From NCBI GenBank assembly GCA_023614405.1, contig CM042694.1, positions 131,383,711-131,447,710 of the forward strand: 64,000 nt of DNA. The letters are read 5' to 3'. Below are positions 32,806-44,137 of the stretch, in pieces. The DNA comes from Avena insularis. Taxonomy: Eukaryota > Streptophyta > Magnoliopsida > Poales > Poaceae. The notes beneath the pieces are model-generated. The model made no database searches. It had not been told where the DNA came from and saw only the letters and a list, made by a program, of their open reading frames with translations. Every line of letters starts with the position of its first letter. The first letter of the stretch is position 1. Made by a program: the position numbers and the translations under genes.

Positions 32806-34621
32806 ATGAGTGAGGGTAACTCCCTCTCTCCCCATCTTTGGCTAGATGTGTATCTTGTTGGGTGGAACGTTGTCTACAAGGATGTGTTTTCACATAGAAA
32901 TCGTAGTCATGCAGTTTCTAGTCCCGATCTACTTTTTTTGCATACTATCTAGGTGGAATCGAAAATTCCTGCCAGGGCCGGATTATCCGCCCCTGGCCAG
33001 GCCGGATAATCCGGCCTGAGAGATTCAATTCTGCTTTAGTTTCACTATGGTGTATGCATTGAGTAGTTTTGTCCTATGAACTTTTTGACTACTTTTTCCA
33101 TGCTCTCTCCTGGACTTGTGTGTATGCTTATCCCCTTGCTATCGCCCTTATTTCTCCTCATAGGTGGTTCCGGTGTTCCCAAGACCTACAAGCGCCATCC
33201 TCACGCCAAATACTTTCGGGACGACGGACAGGGTCACTTAGTGGACGAAGTTGAACTGCGGAGAAGGAAGAACAAAGAGAGGCGCATGGCTGAACAATCC
33301 AAGAGGACTAGCAAGGGGGTGTCCAAGAGGAAGGGCAAGGAGCCCAAGATCAACTACAGGGCTTTGGATGCGGTCTCCTTCTTCGCCATCCGTCACCGTG
33401 ACTTGTTTGCTGAGCTGCCTCGTGATGATGAGCTGGGGGATACCCGTTTTTGGTGTGCGTAATGTAAGGGATTTATGAAGACATCTATGCCAGGCTGAAC
33501 ATTAGGCCTATGCACCCACTGGTACTTGCTGAGGCTTTGGAGAAGGCGCATCTTGTGGATGCAATGTATGTGGCTGAGAGGATGGGGCTGCACCATCTCA
33601 TGTCTCTCCAGTGCTCCTTTGACTCTGAGGTGGTGAAGCAATTCTTCTCCACTCTGGTGATTTGTGGTGATGAGCGTCGCACTATGAAGTGGATGACTCA
33701 TGACAAGACCATGACTGCTGATTTTCATGTGTTTGTTGAGGTTCTGGGGTACTCCTTCCGCAGCAGGGATAGAGCCAGTGGCCACTGCATCATCACTCAG
33801 CTGAAGCCCAACAAAGAAGCTGCTCTCTCTCCTTGCACTGTGAACAATGGCATTGTGGGTACTATGGCTGGTCTTGCTCCCATCTATGCAGCATTGGTGG
33901 GTCTCTTCCGTGACTCTATTACACCGAGTGAGGGAAACAATGACAACATCCGTGGTCACCTTGTTCAGCTACTTCAATTCTCTCATGAGGTTGCCTCCTG
34001 CGATGACGAGTCAGTGCAGTACAGGCTGGATGTCATGGACTTCATCTACCATGAGCTGTGTGATGCTATGTTCAACCGTCTGTCCATTCCTTATGCGCCC
34101 TATATTATGATGCTCATCCGCCACCTGCTTCCCGCTGAGGAGTTCCACATTGACTCGGTGCACAAGGCCAAGAAGATATACAACAAGGTTCGGAAGACCT
34201 CTCACCCCTCCTCTGCTCCTGAGGGCCTCATGAGGGATGCTCGCAGGTCCCCTGTACCTCCCGTGGCCCGTGAGATGAAGCAGCTGAACCGTTCCAGCGT
34301 CACATTCTCTGCATGGGCGTGGACACGCGCAAGGGTCAGTACGAGGCTTACAGGCAGCGCCATGAGTTGGCTCACTCCCAGCAGCTCATTCTCCACCACG
34401 AGTCTGGCGCTTCGGGTGCTCCTCCGGCTCCTACACCTCCCACTCCGTATGCTCGGTGGAACTCTTCCTCCGGGCTGAACTATGGTGAGTTGGAGCGTCA
34501 CTTGTTTCCCTCTGCGCCTGCTGCTGATGATGAAGATGAGGAAGGTGACACTGAGGAGCTTGAAGATGAGGATGAGGAAGAGAATGAAGAAGAGGACGAG
34601 GACGAGGACTACGATGAGTGA
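32806..34621 (+). pseudogene. Third ORF of element C, unknown function, predicted intron and frameshifts
   Basis: The likely start codon is at 32806. A donor site (GAGG before GTAAC) at 32816 and an acceptor after a pyrimidine tract (CTCCTCATAG) at 33163 define a 348-bp intron, and removing it keeps the frame that is open from 33166. The first coding part runs to 33462 and is basic (RRRKNKERR near 33260). The frame then shifts near 33460 to the frame of 33510-34300 and shifts again near 34300 to a frame ending at 34621. The middle part is helical with no recognised motif. The last 40 residues are almost all Asp and Glu. SIRE elements often have an envelope-like ORF here, but I see no convincing signal peptide or membrane anchor in the spliced form, so a role is not assigned. 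Confidence 0.65.
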
Positions 34622-35177
34622 TCCCATGGGGCGCTAGCATCGCTCTTCTCCCTTTTTGGTGTCTCGATTCCAAAAAGGGGAGAAGTAGTTCTATTAGGTT
34701 GTCCATGGATTTGCATGGGTCGGGCATAAGCACTTGCACTTTTCTATTTGTTATTTCTTGCTTATGCCCATTTAGCGTTGAACTTTTAAATTCGTGGTTT
34801 GTGATTTGTGGTTGAGACTTTATGTGGTTGTCTGGATGATACCTATGGACTTCATATCATGGATTATGCTCTGGATTATGCTCATGGTTATATCTATTCA
34901 TATCCTATTGCTGGAGGTTTATCACGGAAGGCGCGCGCTCATAATGGTTATCCAATAATAATTGTGATTTATGTCAAGGATGCCTATTCTCTACTTCGGT
35001 GGCATGTGGGTATGTGTTTTTGCCCTTATGACTATGGAATAGATTCACCTATTTGTGTGCATTTGTATTCCAATGCAAAACTCTATTATGCACACATTAA
35101 GGGGGAGTCCCTTTCATAGTTATCTCTATTTGTCTTGTGTCTTTCTCCTGTAAATCCTGGTATTGTCATCTAACACC
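34622..35177 (+). other. 3' untranslated region of element C
   Basis: This is non-coding sequence between the third ORF and the polypurine tract. An extra polypurine-like run (CCAAAAAGGGGAGAAGTAG) lies at about 34669-34687, like the true tract at 35178. A 103-codon open frame at 34808-35119 has no recognised domain and may be chance. Confidence 0.5.
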
Positions 35178-35191
35178 AAAAAGGGGGAGAT
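35178..35191 (+). other. Polypurine tract of element C
   Basis: AAAAAGGGGGAGAT lies immediately before the TG of the 3' LTR. It is the expected plus-strand primer for a Copia element. Confidence 0.85.
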
Positions 35192-36475
35192 TGAAAGAAC
35201 ATTTCATGTTTTCCTATGTTTTGCGTGTTAGATAACAATACTATGGAGACTTTTCATGTGTGCTAAGTGTGCAGAAAGTTTTGAGGGGGGCCAGATAATC
35301 CGCCCCTCCAAGGGCCGGATAATCCGGCGTACCTCATCTCTCAAAGAAGCCAAGGCGCGTCGCTCTGTGTCCAGTCGGATTTTCTCCCGGAAAATCCGGC
35401 GGTTTTTTTCCTCCCCGGTAGGATAATCCGGTGTCGCATGGGCCGGATAATCCGCCCCGATTCGATCAAAGGAGCCAAGGCGCGTCGCTCGGTATCCGGT
35501 CGGATTTTCTCCCGGAAAATCCGAACTGGGGCGGTTTTTCTTCCCCGGGCCGGATAATCCGGCCTTCGCATAGGACCGGATAATTCGGCCCCTAGAAGTT
35601 GATCAAGGGCAAGCTCGGCACGGTGCTCAGAGAGGGGGCGGATTATCTGCCGGATATTCCGAGTCTGGGGCGGTGTTTTCCCCAGGCCGGATAATCTGGC
35701 CCTCACTTGGGCCGGATAATCCGGCCCCCAAAGTGTGCAACGGCTGGTTTTTGGAAGGGGGTATAAGTACCCCTTCTTCCCCAACATTCAGAACTCTTGA
35801 TTCATTCGAAATTGACCAGACTTTGTGCAAGACCTCTCATTCTCGATCTCCCACTTCAACCACCCGAAGGTCTTGATCTTTGGTGGAATTGAAGGAGGAG
35901 AAGTTCATCATCAACATCAAGAATCAAGCGCTTCAACTCCTCTCCATTCACTTGGAGAAATCCCTAATCTAGTATTCTTGTCAATACCTAGATCTTGTTA
36001 TTGTATTTGACAACTTTGTTCTTGTGGCAGCTTGTTGTCATTTCGGGAGCCTCCAAGTTGTTGTGGAGTTGTTGCCCCGCTGGTTGTGTAAAGGCGCCGG
36101 TGCCCGCCTCGAAGGGTACCTATAGTGGAAGGTGGATCAGGCCTGTTGTGGCGAGATCTATCGGAGAACAGGGTGAGGCCTTTTGTGGCGTGGTGGTCTT
36201 AGTACCGCCCACCCCTCCAACGCAGACGTACTTCCCTTAACAAGGAAGGAACTGCGGTCAAACAAATCCTGTGTCTCCGCGTGCTTCACTTCGGTTCACT
36301 CGTTCCTCTTCCACTCGCTCTTTACTCGCTAGTAGATAGGTTTGCATATAGGGAAATTCCACCCATTAGTTTATCTAGAGATTTTACCTTTGTGCTAAGC
36401 CTAAAATTGAAAAAGAATTAAAAATTGGTGTAGCACCTATTCACCCCCCTCTAGGTGCCCATACGATCCATTTCA
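35192..36475 (+). repeat. 3' LTR of element C
   Basis: This LTR is 1284 bp, with a TATA-like box at 35762-35767. It has palindrome copies at 35291, 35315, 35443, 35550, 35576, 35687 and 35712. Its first 200 bp include an extra segment of about 70 bp, with the palindromes at 35291 and 35315, that the 5' LTR lacks. The rest is close to the 5' LTR, with scattered substitutions and small indels in the palindrome-rich part. Confidence 0.93.
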
Positions 36476-39400
36476 CAGAGGATAGGGATCATGCGATCAC
36501 TAAGATCATCCAGGGGATGACCGTTTTAGTGGAGACCAATTATAAATTGATCTCTTATTATAAACTCATTCTAGATGTCTATTTGCAAATATCTTAGTAG
36601 ACCTTAGCCTATCCCATTGAGGTCCTTTGCGACCATGGGAATATATTGCTTATTTTGGAACTTAGCAAAAGGGTCCAACTTCATAGATTAATACCCACGC
36701 CTGAGGGATACCCTCGTAAAAGGTGATCTTCTCTTCTTGACATAATAACCATTAGGAGATAATCCGACGACTCCATAATGTTTGGAAAAACACTTAGCGA
36801 TCTTGCATTAGAGTTGAGAACTCTTAGAAGGGCTTGATTGCAAATGGAGTCTTGGATGAAAAGGTATATGTTAGATATACATATTATAAATGTGGTTCTT
36901 ACAAAACTCGTTGCAAATTGCAAAGTATTTGATACTTGTCCCGTTTTGTGAAAACAGGAGAATCTGCTTGAGAATTGCTAGATTTGAAGCAACGTGACTT
37001 GATGACGGCAAGCAAAACAGTTGATGGCCGACATCACCACTTTCCTCAAAGTTTATCATTTGGATTAGTGGACTTGAATATAAATTTGTAATACTAGTTT
37101 GTGTGTCTTGCTTTTGGCGAGACGATTATTCATATGAACAAGTTACAAGCCAGTTTGTACTATTCTTATGAACAATACCTTATGGTCACATTACGATTAC
37201 AAACAAGTTATTCTCACCACTATGTTAATGATAATAGTTTAAACATTTATAAAGATTTGGAATGCTAAAAGATATCCAAAGTTTAATAATGACAAGACAC
37301 TACAGTTTAAGTCATTTTGGTTATTGCAGGTTCTTTATGAAAGATCGGGGTCCTAGATGCTTAATCTAGAGACTTTGCAAAACCATGCCTCTCGGAAGAA
37401 TGACTAAAACTCCACATTCTGGTAAAACAGTGATATGCGAAGAAATGTTGAATCTTATACATAGTGATGTATCATATTTTCAACAAGTAGTGGACATCAT
37501 TTACTGTGGACTTAAGTGAATAAGTGTATTTACTTAATGAAACATGAAGTTTGAAATGATTTGAATTGTTCAAATGAGTTCATAACTAAATGGGATATTG
37601 AATTAACTGAATTAACAAGTCTCTCCGATTTGATCGAAATGACTAAGGTATTCAAGTTAAGTTTAAGCATAAAAGGAACTTGTGAAAGATGTTTCACAAA
37701 TTATGATAATTGGATGAATTCAAACTATGTTAAAATGTCTAAACATCATAAACATTTTGTGTTAGATACATATGATATCATATTATCTCTTATCAGGGCT
37801 ATAGTTGTCATTTAGAGTTAAAGATCGAAATAAGCAAACACTCATTTGAAATACAAAGGAACATCTAAAGATTCGTGGAAACAACACCATAAGTGTTATG
37901 GCATGTTCGAGTTTCTGGAGATTTCGACAAGTCGAAGTCGTGGCGAATAAACAAGTCTTTGTAGAGCATTATTAGGAAGCTATGAATGCATCTTCCACAA
38001 AGGGGCAAACATGTTGTTGTCCAAAGTTGATGTGTCTTGATGAAGATACAGATGGAAGAAAGTAAAAGATCAAAACAAGGTATTTGACCTTACCTCCGAA
38101 TTGTTGAGTGGCGCGGTGGAATTTGTTTCGTGAAACCAAACTCTACAAATAGAGGATAAACTATTGATAATGATCATAAAGTTTCAGTGAATACTTTTAC
38201 TAAAGAAAGTAGGATTCAGCTATATATTCTACAAGTTTGTGGAGTTATATTATTGATTCACTTGTCATGTTTTGAACAAGACATACCTATGAAATACAAA
38301 GAAGCGTGATGGGCCTGAGTGCGAGAAATGAATGGTCATTGAAATCTCGCCAGTGGAATTCTCAAATTGATGATGATCAAGGAATTTTGGAATGTCCAAG
38401 ATTATGGAGAGGAACTATATTTGAGTGGGAGCAAATCAACTTGGCTAATTCATAATATGTAACTTACATATTTTGAGTGGGAGCTATGTGAAATCCTAGG
38501 ATCTCAAACATGAATGTCATATTTGAGTGGGAGCGTGAAATCATTCTAGGATATGTGGACGACATATGTGAATGATGTGATTGGTGTTAATAATATTTAA
38601 GTTAGGATGAAGTTGAAGTTATTAAACAATAAGATCTATCGAGATAGATTGGTGAGTTTAATATACACTAAATGTCAAATGCTTCTTGGACTTGATTCTG
38701 AAAGATGTTCAGAATGTCCTAAGCAAGATTCTGAAAAAGCTCAGAATGGAATAAGGTAGGAAAGTAGTTCTTACTATATGAAGCATTGAGTATTGCAACT
38801 ATGGTTGAAAGAAAGAGATGCGTTGCATCTCCTATGCCTCAGTCATAGGTTCTTCCATAAAACCATGTTGTGTACTCGACGTAATGTGACCCGAGGATCT
38901 GGTTGGAAGGACAAAGTCTTAACTGTAAGAACATGTCTTTAAGTGATTCCTGAGTTGATCACTGAACCAGAATTAAGTTTGTACTTAAGTAGCAAGAAGC
39001 AATGTAAGTGGCATAGATGCATTTCATGCACTAGGATCTACATAGATATAGAAGTATAAAAGCTACATCTGATGTGATGTATAATGTTCTGGCGGGGCTA
39101 GTTCGCTTTTAACGTAGAATGATGAGTCCCAGTGCCTAGTGCCCATGAGAAAGCCCTCGAGGTTGATCTAAGATCACTGTAAGCTCCTGGAATCCGGCCT
39201 CGTTCTGCTGCCATGACTATAGTATATACACAAAGGATAGCAAAGTGTGTTTTGAAGTTTAGATGACAACAATGAAAAACGACCGTCATCATAAACACTA
39301 GAAACAAAGTCTCACTTTGTCGCCAAACAAATACTTCGATCCATTATAACATAATGGTGTGAATGTCAAAATTAGGAAGACATTAACGATTTGCAAAAGA

Positions 39401-39535
39401 CATAATGATCTGGTAAAACAGAACATGGACATGACGTTTCCCATGAGTATGCATGATCTGTAAACGCATATGGTATATGGTTTATATGAGTAAAATGCGA
39501 GCTAGCTTATTTGTACTCTAATGCAAGTGGGAGAC
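36476..39535 (+). pseudogene. Right interior of element B (dead Copia pol)
   Basis: The interior of element B continues after C. No ORF longer than about 85 codons is open. Weak pol relics are readable. LIHSDV near 37455-37475 is the usual integrase catalytic-Asp context, and a YLMKHE-like piece near 37530 fits the integrase core. A short motif (TTGAGTGGGAGC) occurs three times at about 38421, 38473 and 38523. The polypurine tract CAAGTGGGAGAC is at 39524-39535. The state matches element A: same lineage, no coding capacity. Confidence 0.65.
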
Positions 39536-41570
39536 TGAAGGAGATATGCCCTAGAGGCAAATAAGAAATAGGTTTTTATTGTCATATCTCAATTAGTTTA
39601 TAATAGTTTCATATTGTGCTATAACTGTGCCAAGTAGAAACATTGGTACATGTGTGGTATGAAACAACCAAGTCCCTAGTAGCCTCTATTCATACTAGTT
39701 CGTTGGTCACGAAGATGATCTGGGTTTCAAGATCATGGGCATTTATACCGACTGACAACGAGATCATGTCATTGGAGAATGATGTGGTTGGACATTCCTC
39801 GAAGGATTGCAACACGATCAACTCATATACTTCATTGTTGCAACAGCTATACCTAGACTCCTTCTCCTTAGACCGTGAGCTCATATTACTCACTGTTTCC
39901 CTAGGCTGCTTTGACTGCATCAAACGTCATCTGGTAATGCGGTGACTATAAAGGTGTATGTTGGATATTCCGAAGGAACAGTAGATGACATGTGACTGCA
40001 AGACCGGTATTTGTTCACCCACATGACGGGTAAAGATACATACGGCCGACTTGGTGAGATTACATCTATAAATGTTGCAACATGTGACTAGGTCACGGGG
40101 ATGTAATATCACGGTAACAAGAAAACATAACTTGTTGTGAACGAGATTGAACAAGGTATGGGATACCAATGATCGGATCTCGGACAAGTTGTATCGAGAA
40201 ACAAAAGGAACAGGATGCTACATTTAGACGGTTCAAACGACATTGTCATCAGGAATGCATAGGGTCACATGGATATCCCTGGTCCCTCTATTGATCATTG
40301 ATCTAGAGCATTCCCGAGCCGTGAGAGGATACACTTAAGGGTACGATGAGAGCGATCATTTGTAAGACGGAATCATAGTAGAGAAAGAGAGAAAGCCAGA
40401 ATCGTTCTGCGAAGAGATCCGAAGTTGTTCGGAGAAAGAATAAAGGAAAAGCCCCAAAAAGTGTTTTCGGATAAATGGGAATTTAAATATATATTTATTA
40501 TATGTTAATTGTGAATTAATATATTATAAATAATATTTAGATTAATATTTATAAAATCAACTTTTATATTAGGCTAAATCCCGGAGGGAAATAGTCTAGA
40601 ATAAAAGCTGCAGAATAAATAAAGAGAAAAAGAAAAGAAACAACCCACGTGGGAGGTTTTTATTAACCGCCACACAGGCGATCCCATGACTAACCGCCAC
40701 CGGGCTTGCTCGACCCTGGCCCACGCTGGCCAGGAGCTGGGCAGGCCGCCCACCCGGCGATCTTGACAAAGGGCGGGCAGGCAGTCTTTGGGCAGCTGCC
40801 CACCGAGGGTTTCCCTGCCAGCCACCATGGCGGGGTGAGGTGGCCGAGGTGGGCCGGGGCCCACAGCGCCTGCTGTCCCCTTTTTCTTTTATCTGTTTAT
40901 TTTCTGTTTGCCTATTGGGCTGAGTAGAAACAGCCCATTTGGCAGTCTGAATTTCTGCTAACTTTTTCCTTTAGTATTAGTCCCACATGGCTTAGCCTTT
41001 GAGAAAGGTACACCCCCTTAGCCTATATAAAGGGGTGCCCATGGGTGGGATTAAAACACACCAAATACACAACTTGAGAAGTCCTTTGGTTGACTTTCTC
41101 CCTCCCTCTCTCTACACCTTGTGACCATGGCCCCAAGTCTCGGTTGTACGATCGAGGCACACCTGCAGTACGCCATTGCGCTGCAGGGATTCCTAGCCGG
41201 ATATCAACTTCCGCACTCCCGGCGGGATCAGGGAGCCGGAGGTCTCATCATGCACCGGATGTGTACGAAGACACGAGGCGCAACACTTGGGGCGCTAGAA
41301 TGTCGTGAGCCGGAGCTGTTGCACAATGAAGATAATGAAGATCAAGAAGGATCAAGGGGTGACCTGCGAGGAGCTTCGCGACCTTGAGGTCGGCTTCGAG
41401 TATGACTACATCAACCATGTTCCCCGCGGAACGTTAACCGCGTACAGACTACAAGGGTATGTACTCTCTACGCATCGGCCGTTACTGCATTACTACATAG
41501 ATAGATCCTAGGCTAAGTTTCTGGGGTTTCGTCGTAGGATTTTTTTTGTTTTCTGCACCGATCCCCAACA
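39536..41570 (+). repeat. 3' LTR of element B
   Basis: This LTR is 2035 bp, with its TATA box at 41024-41033. It is nearly identical to the 5' LTR, apart from an extra 30-bp piece near 40130-40160 and strong indel differences in the GC-rich block at about 40645-40870. It ends CCCCAACA and is followed by the target duplication GTGGT. Confidence 0.9.
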
Positions 41571-41575
41571 GTGGT

Positions 41576-41842
41576 GACCTTTGTTGTGTTGCGTCATCCA
41601 ACCACCTACTATGTCCGTGTCTTCGATTCAGTGGGGGTTTTCACGGTGTTTTTTCTATAAAACAATGCAAGCCAAGGGTTGTCCTGGCTGGTCTCATTTT
41701 TAATATTTAGTGGATTTTTCTTTGCGTTTTGTGCTAGTCATGTAGTACCTGGTGTTCACTGTCAGAGGCACGTCCGCAATCTGCATTCGCTGCACCGTAT
41801 GCAATGTGCACCCGTCTTAGTCCAGGATTCATCAATCTCATA
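41576..41842 (+). other. Continuation of the host sequence interrupted by element B
   Basis: This joins 21650 across the target duplication. It is T-rich, non-coding sequence, probably the 3' untranslated tail of the LINE fragment at 21385-21539, followed by unassigned intergenic sequence. Confidence 0.4.
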
Positions 41843-44137
41843 ACACTTGTGACACCCCCGGATCAGGGTTAAACAAATTCTAGACCTTAGTCTGACATAA
41901 GCTTAACCTAGAGCTCGGAGACATCCAGTGAAGAATCGGTAACACAACAGTGACCCTACGACACAAAAATTATTACATCAAGCTCATAACTAAGCAGAGA
42001 ACCAAAATATTACGAGCAAAGGTCACTGGCCACAAACATTAAACAACGGAAAGAAAATTATGCTATTTAAGTATAGAAAACTTAATAAATGGCCTAAGAG
42101 GGCTGAAGCATAACGTGTCCCAATCCATAGATTCCAGGTTGTCGACCGGGAACCATAAGCTACGTGTCGATGTCGATGTCGTAAAGAACTCTTCTTCTAT
42201 GTTAACACTTACTCTGCAACAAAAGTATCAACAAAACAAGGCTGACTACATGGTGTACTCCGCAAGACTTATGAGTTATGACTGGTGGGTTTACTTTGCA
42301 TAATGTCATCTTTCTTTGTAAAAGGGAGAGGAGTAGAAGGTCGAGTAAGTAGATCATTTTAAAAGGGGGTAAGAGAGCGGTATCTCTAGCTTTTGATCAT
42401 CTTAGATATCTACCGAATCTTTATCAGCTGAACCTACCAACTAGGATCACCTACTCGATCCTTGAGGAAGCATCCTAAACACACTTTACTTACTTGCCAA
42501 ATTTTATGATTAGGTTCTAGTTCTCTATGGTCATCACGTCCGTTCCCAAGTCATCCATAACCGTGGACACAGCTTTAAAAAAATATTAATAACCCTGCAG
42601 AAGTGTACAACTTTACCCAGATGTACTAACCTTCTCTTAATGCCACTAGTAGTATCCCTCTTCATTGGAAGGCCGACAGAGGGTGGTTAGGCACGACCTT
42701 TACCTTGCTTTCGCCTAGACCATGAGTCACGCCCTAGGGAGATGCCGTCATAACGGGTCAAGTCCTGAAGTCGGTCCCTAGAGATGTGCGTTGGGTTCAA
42801 GATTACGGAGGTCGTGTCTGTCTTATTCCTGGCCATGCTTACCTACCTCTATGAATGCACCTCCTTCACCGTCTTAGAAAACAACCAAAATGCATATCTC
42901 GAATCGAGCACCCGAACTATGTGACTCATGGAATCTACTAGGCAAGTTAGTTGGTCGAGGGGGTTTCTAGGCCCCCGTGTGGTTGTATGCTCGTCTTGGT
43001 TCAAGAGGCAAGAACTCAGATCCTAGTGGTGGCAAGTATGGGATTGCGAAAACCACAACCCATCGTGGCTTCCCATACAAGTCTTAGCATGTTTAACATT
43101 CATCTCTGATCATACCACGTCATCCTATCATACTAGTTTCATTTGCAGCTCTGATTCATCAACCGGATGGACTAGCAGAAATAGCTCAGTGATACGTCCA
43201 AAACGTATCTACTTTCCCGAACACTTTTGCTATTGTTTATCCTCTAAACTTGTGTGATTTGGATACAACTAACATGGACTGACGCTGTTTTCAGCAGAAT
43301 TGCCTTGGTGTCTAGTTTTTGTGCAGAAAATCAACTATCAGGAAAAATCCCGGAAAATATGCCAAAAATCCTATTTCACCAGAAGACTCCCGTAGCCAGA
43401 ATACGAGACGGAGGAGGGCTGGGCCTAGGCCACACCACCTGGCCGCGCGGGCTAACCCAGGCCGCGCCAGGGGGTGGTCTGGCCGCCCTAGACACCCCCT
43501 CGGTCTCCCTCTTCGCCTATAATAAGCCTTCTGACCTAAAAACTCTGGGGGGGGTCGATGTTTTTCCAGAAGGAGTTTCACTCCGCCGCCACCACCAGAT
43601 TCCACGAAACAGCACCAGAAACTCCGTTCTGACACCCTGCCGGAATGGGGAATTGGAGGAGATCATCGCCATCATCATCACCATCGCTTCTCCATCGACC
43701 ATCCATGTTCCCCCCATCTATGAGTAAGTAATCCCCCGCTATAGGCTATGGGGATGGTAGGGATTGGACGAGACTTGTAATGGCATCAGATTGTTAGGGC
43801 ATGGTGCCTAGTATCTTCTATTAGTGCTTTATGACTTTGTTGCGACTTGTTATGCTTAATGCTTGTCACTAGGGCCTGAGTGCCATGATTTCAGATCTGA
43901 ACATGTTATTGATTCATTATGATAGTATTGTTTATGGTCTTATCTGCAAGTTGTATACACACGTTGTTGTCCGGAACCAATGGCCCCGGCGATGTAAATC
44001 GGGATAACCGGAGGGAATGGCTTTGATGTGAGGATCACATGTGTTTACGGAGTGTTAATGCTTTGCTCCGGTGCTCTATTAAAAGGAGCACCTTAATTGC
44101 CAGTAGTTCCCTTGAGGCCCCGCTGCAAACAGGCTGG

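Larger units (their letters stand above)
24700..36475 (+). mobile_element. Element C, SIRE/Maximus-like Copia retrotransposon with a third ORF
   Basis: An 11.8-kb element lies inside element B with a perfect target duplication CAGAG (24695-24699 and 36476-36480). It has LTRs of 1215 and 1284 bp, a tRNA-Met type primer binding site, a 787-codon gag, pol in Copia order (protease, integrase, reverse transcriptase, RNase H), a 3.1-kb 3' region with an extra ORF, and a polypurine tract. The long gag with a C-terminal coiled coil and the extra 3' ORF place it in the SIRE (Maximus) lineage. Each ORF is hit by only one or two breaks, so it is a fairly recent insertion. Confidence 0.93.
21651..41570 (+). 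mobile_element. Element B, Angela-like Copia retrotransposon, non-autonomous, carrying nested element C
   Basis: Two direct LTRs of about 2.04 kb begin TGAAGGAGATATG and end in CGATCCCCAACA. The target duplication GTGGT is perfect (21646-21650 and 41571-41575). The primer binding site reads TGATATCAGAGCC after the 5' LTR (compare TGGTATCAGAGCC). The polypurine tract CAAGTGGGAGAC precedes the 3' LTR. Its own interior is only about 4.1 kb and non-coding. Element C sits inside it at 24700-36475. Confidence 0.9.

Noticed and set aside
33076..33165. Hydrophobic N-terminus (MNFLTTFSMLSPGLVCMLIP) as a signal peptide for an envelope-like protein
   Set aside because: This stretch lies within the predicted 348-bp intron and ends at a good splice acceptor. 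The hydrophobic character is more easily explained by the T-rich branch and acceptor region.
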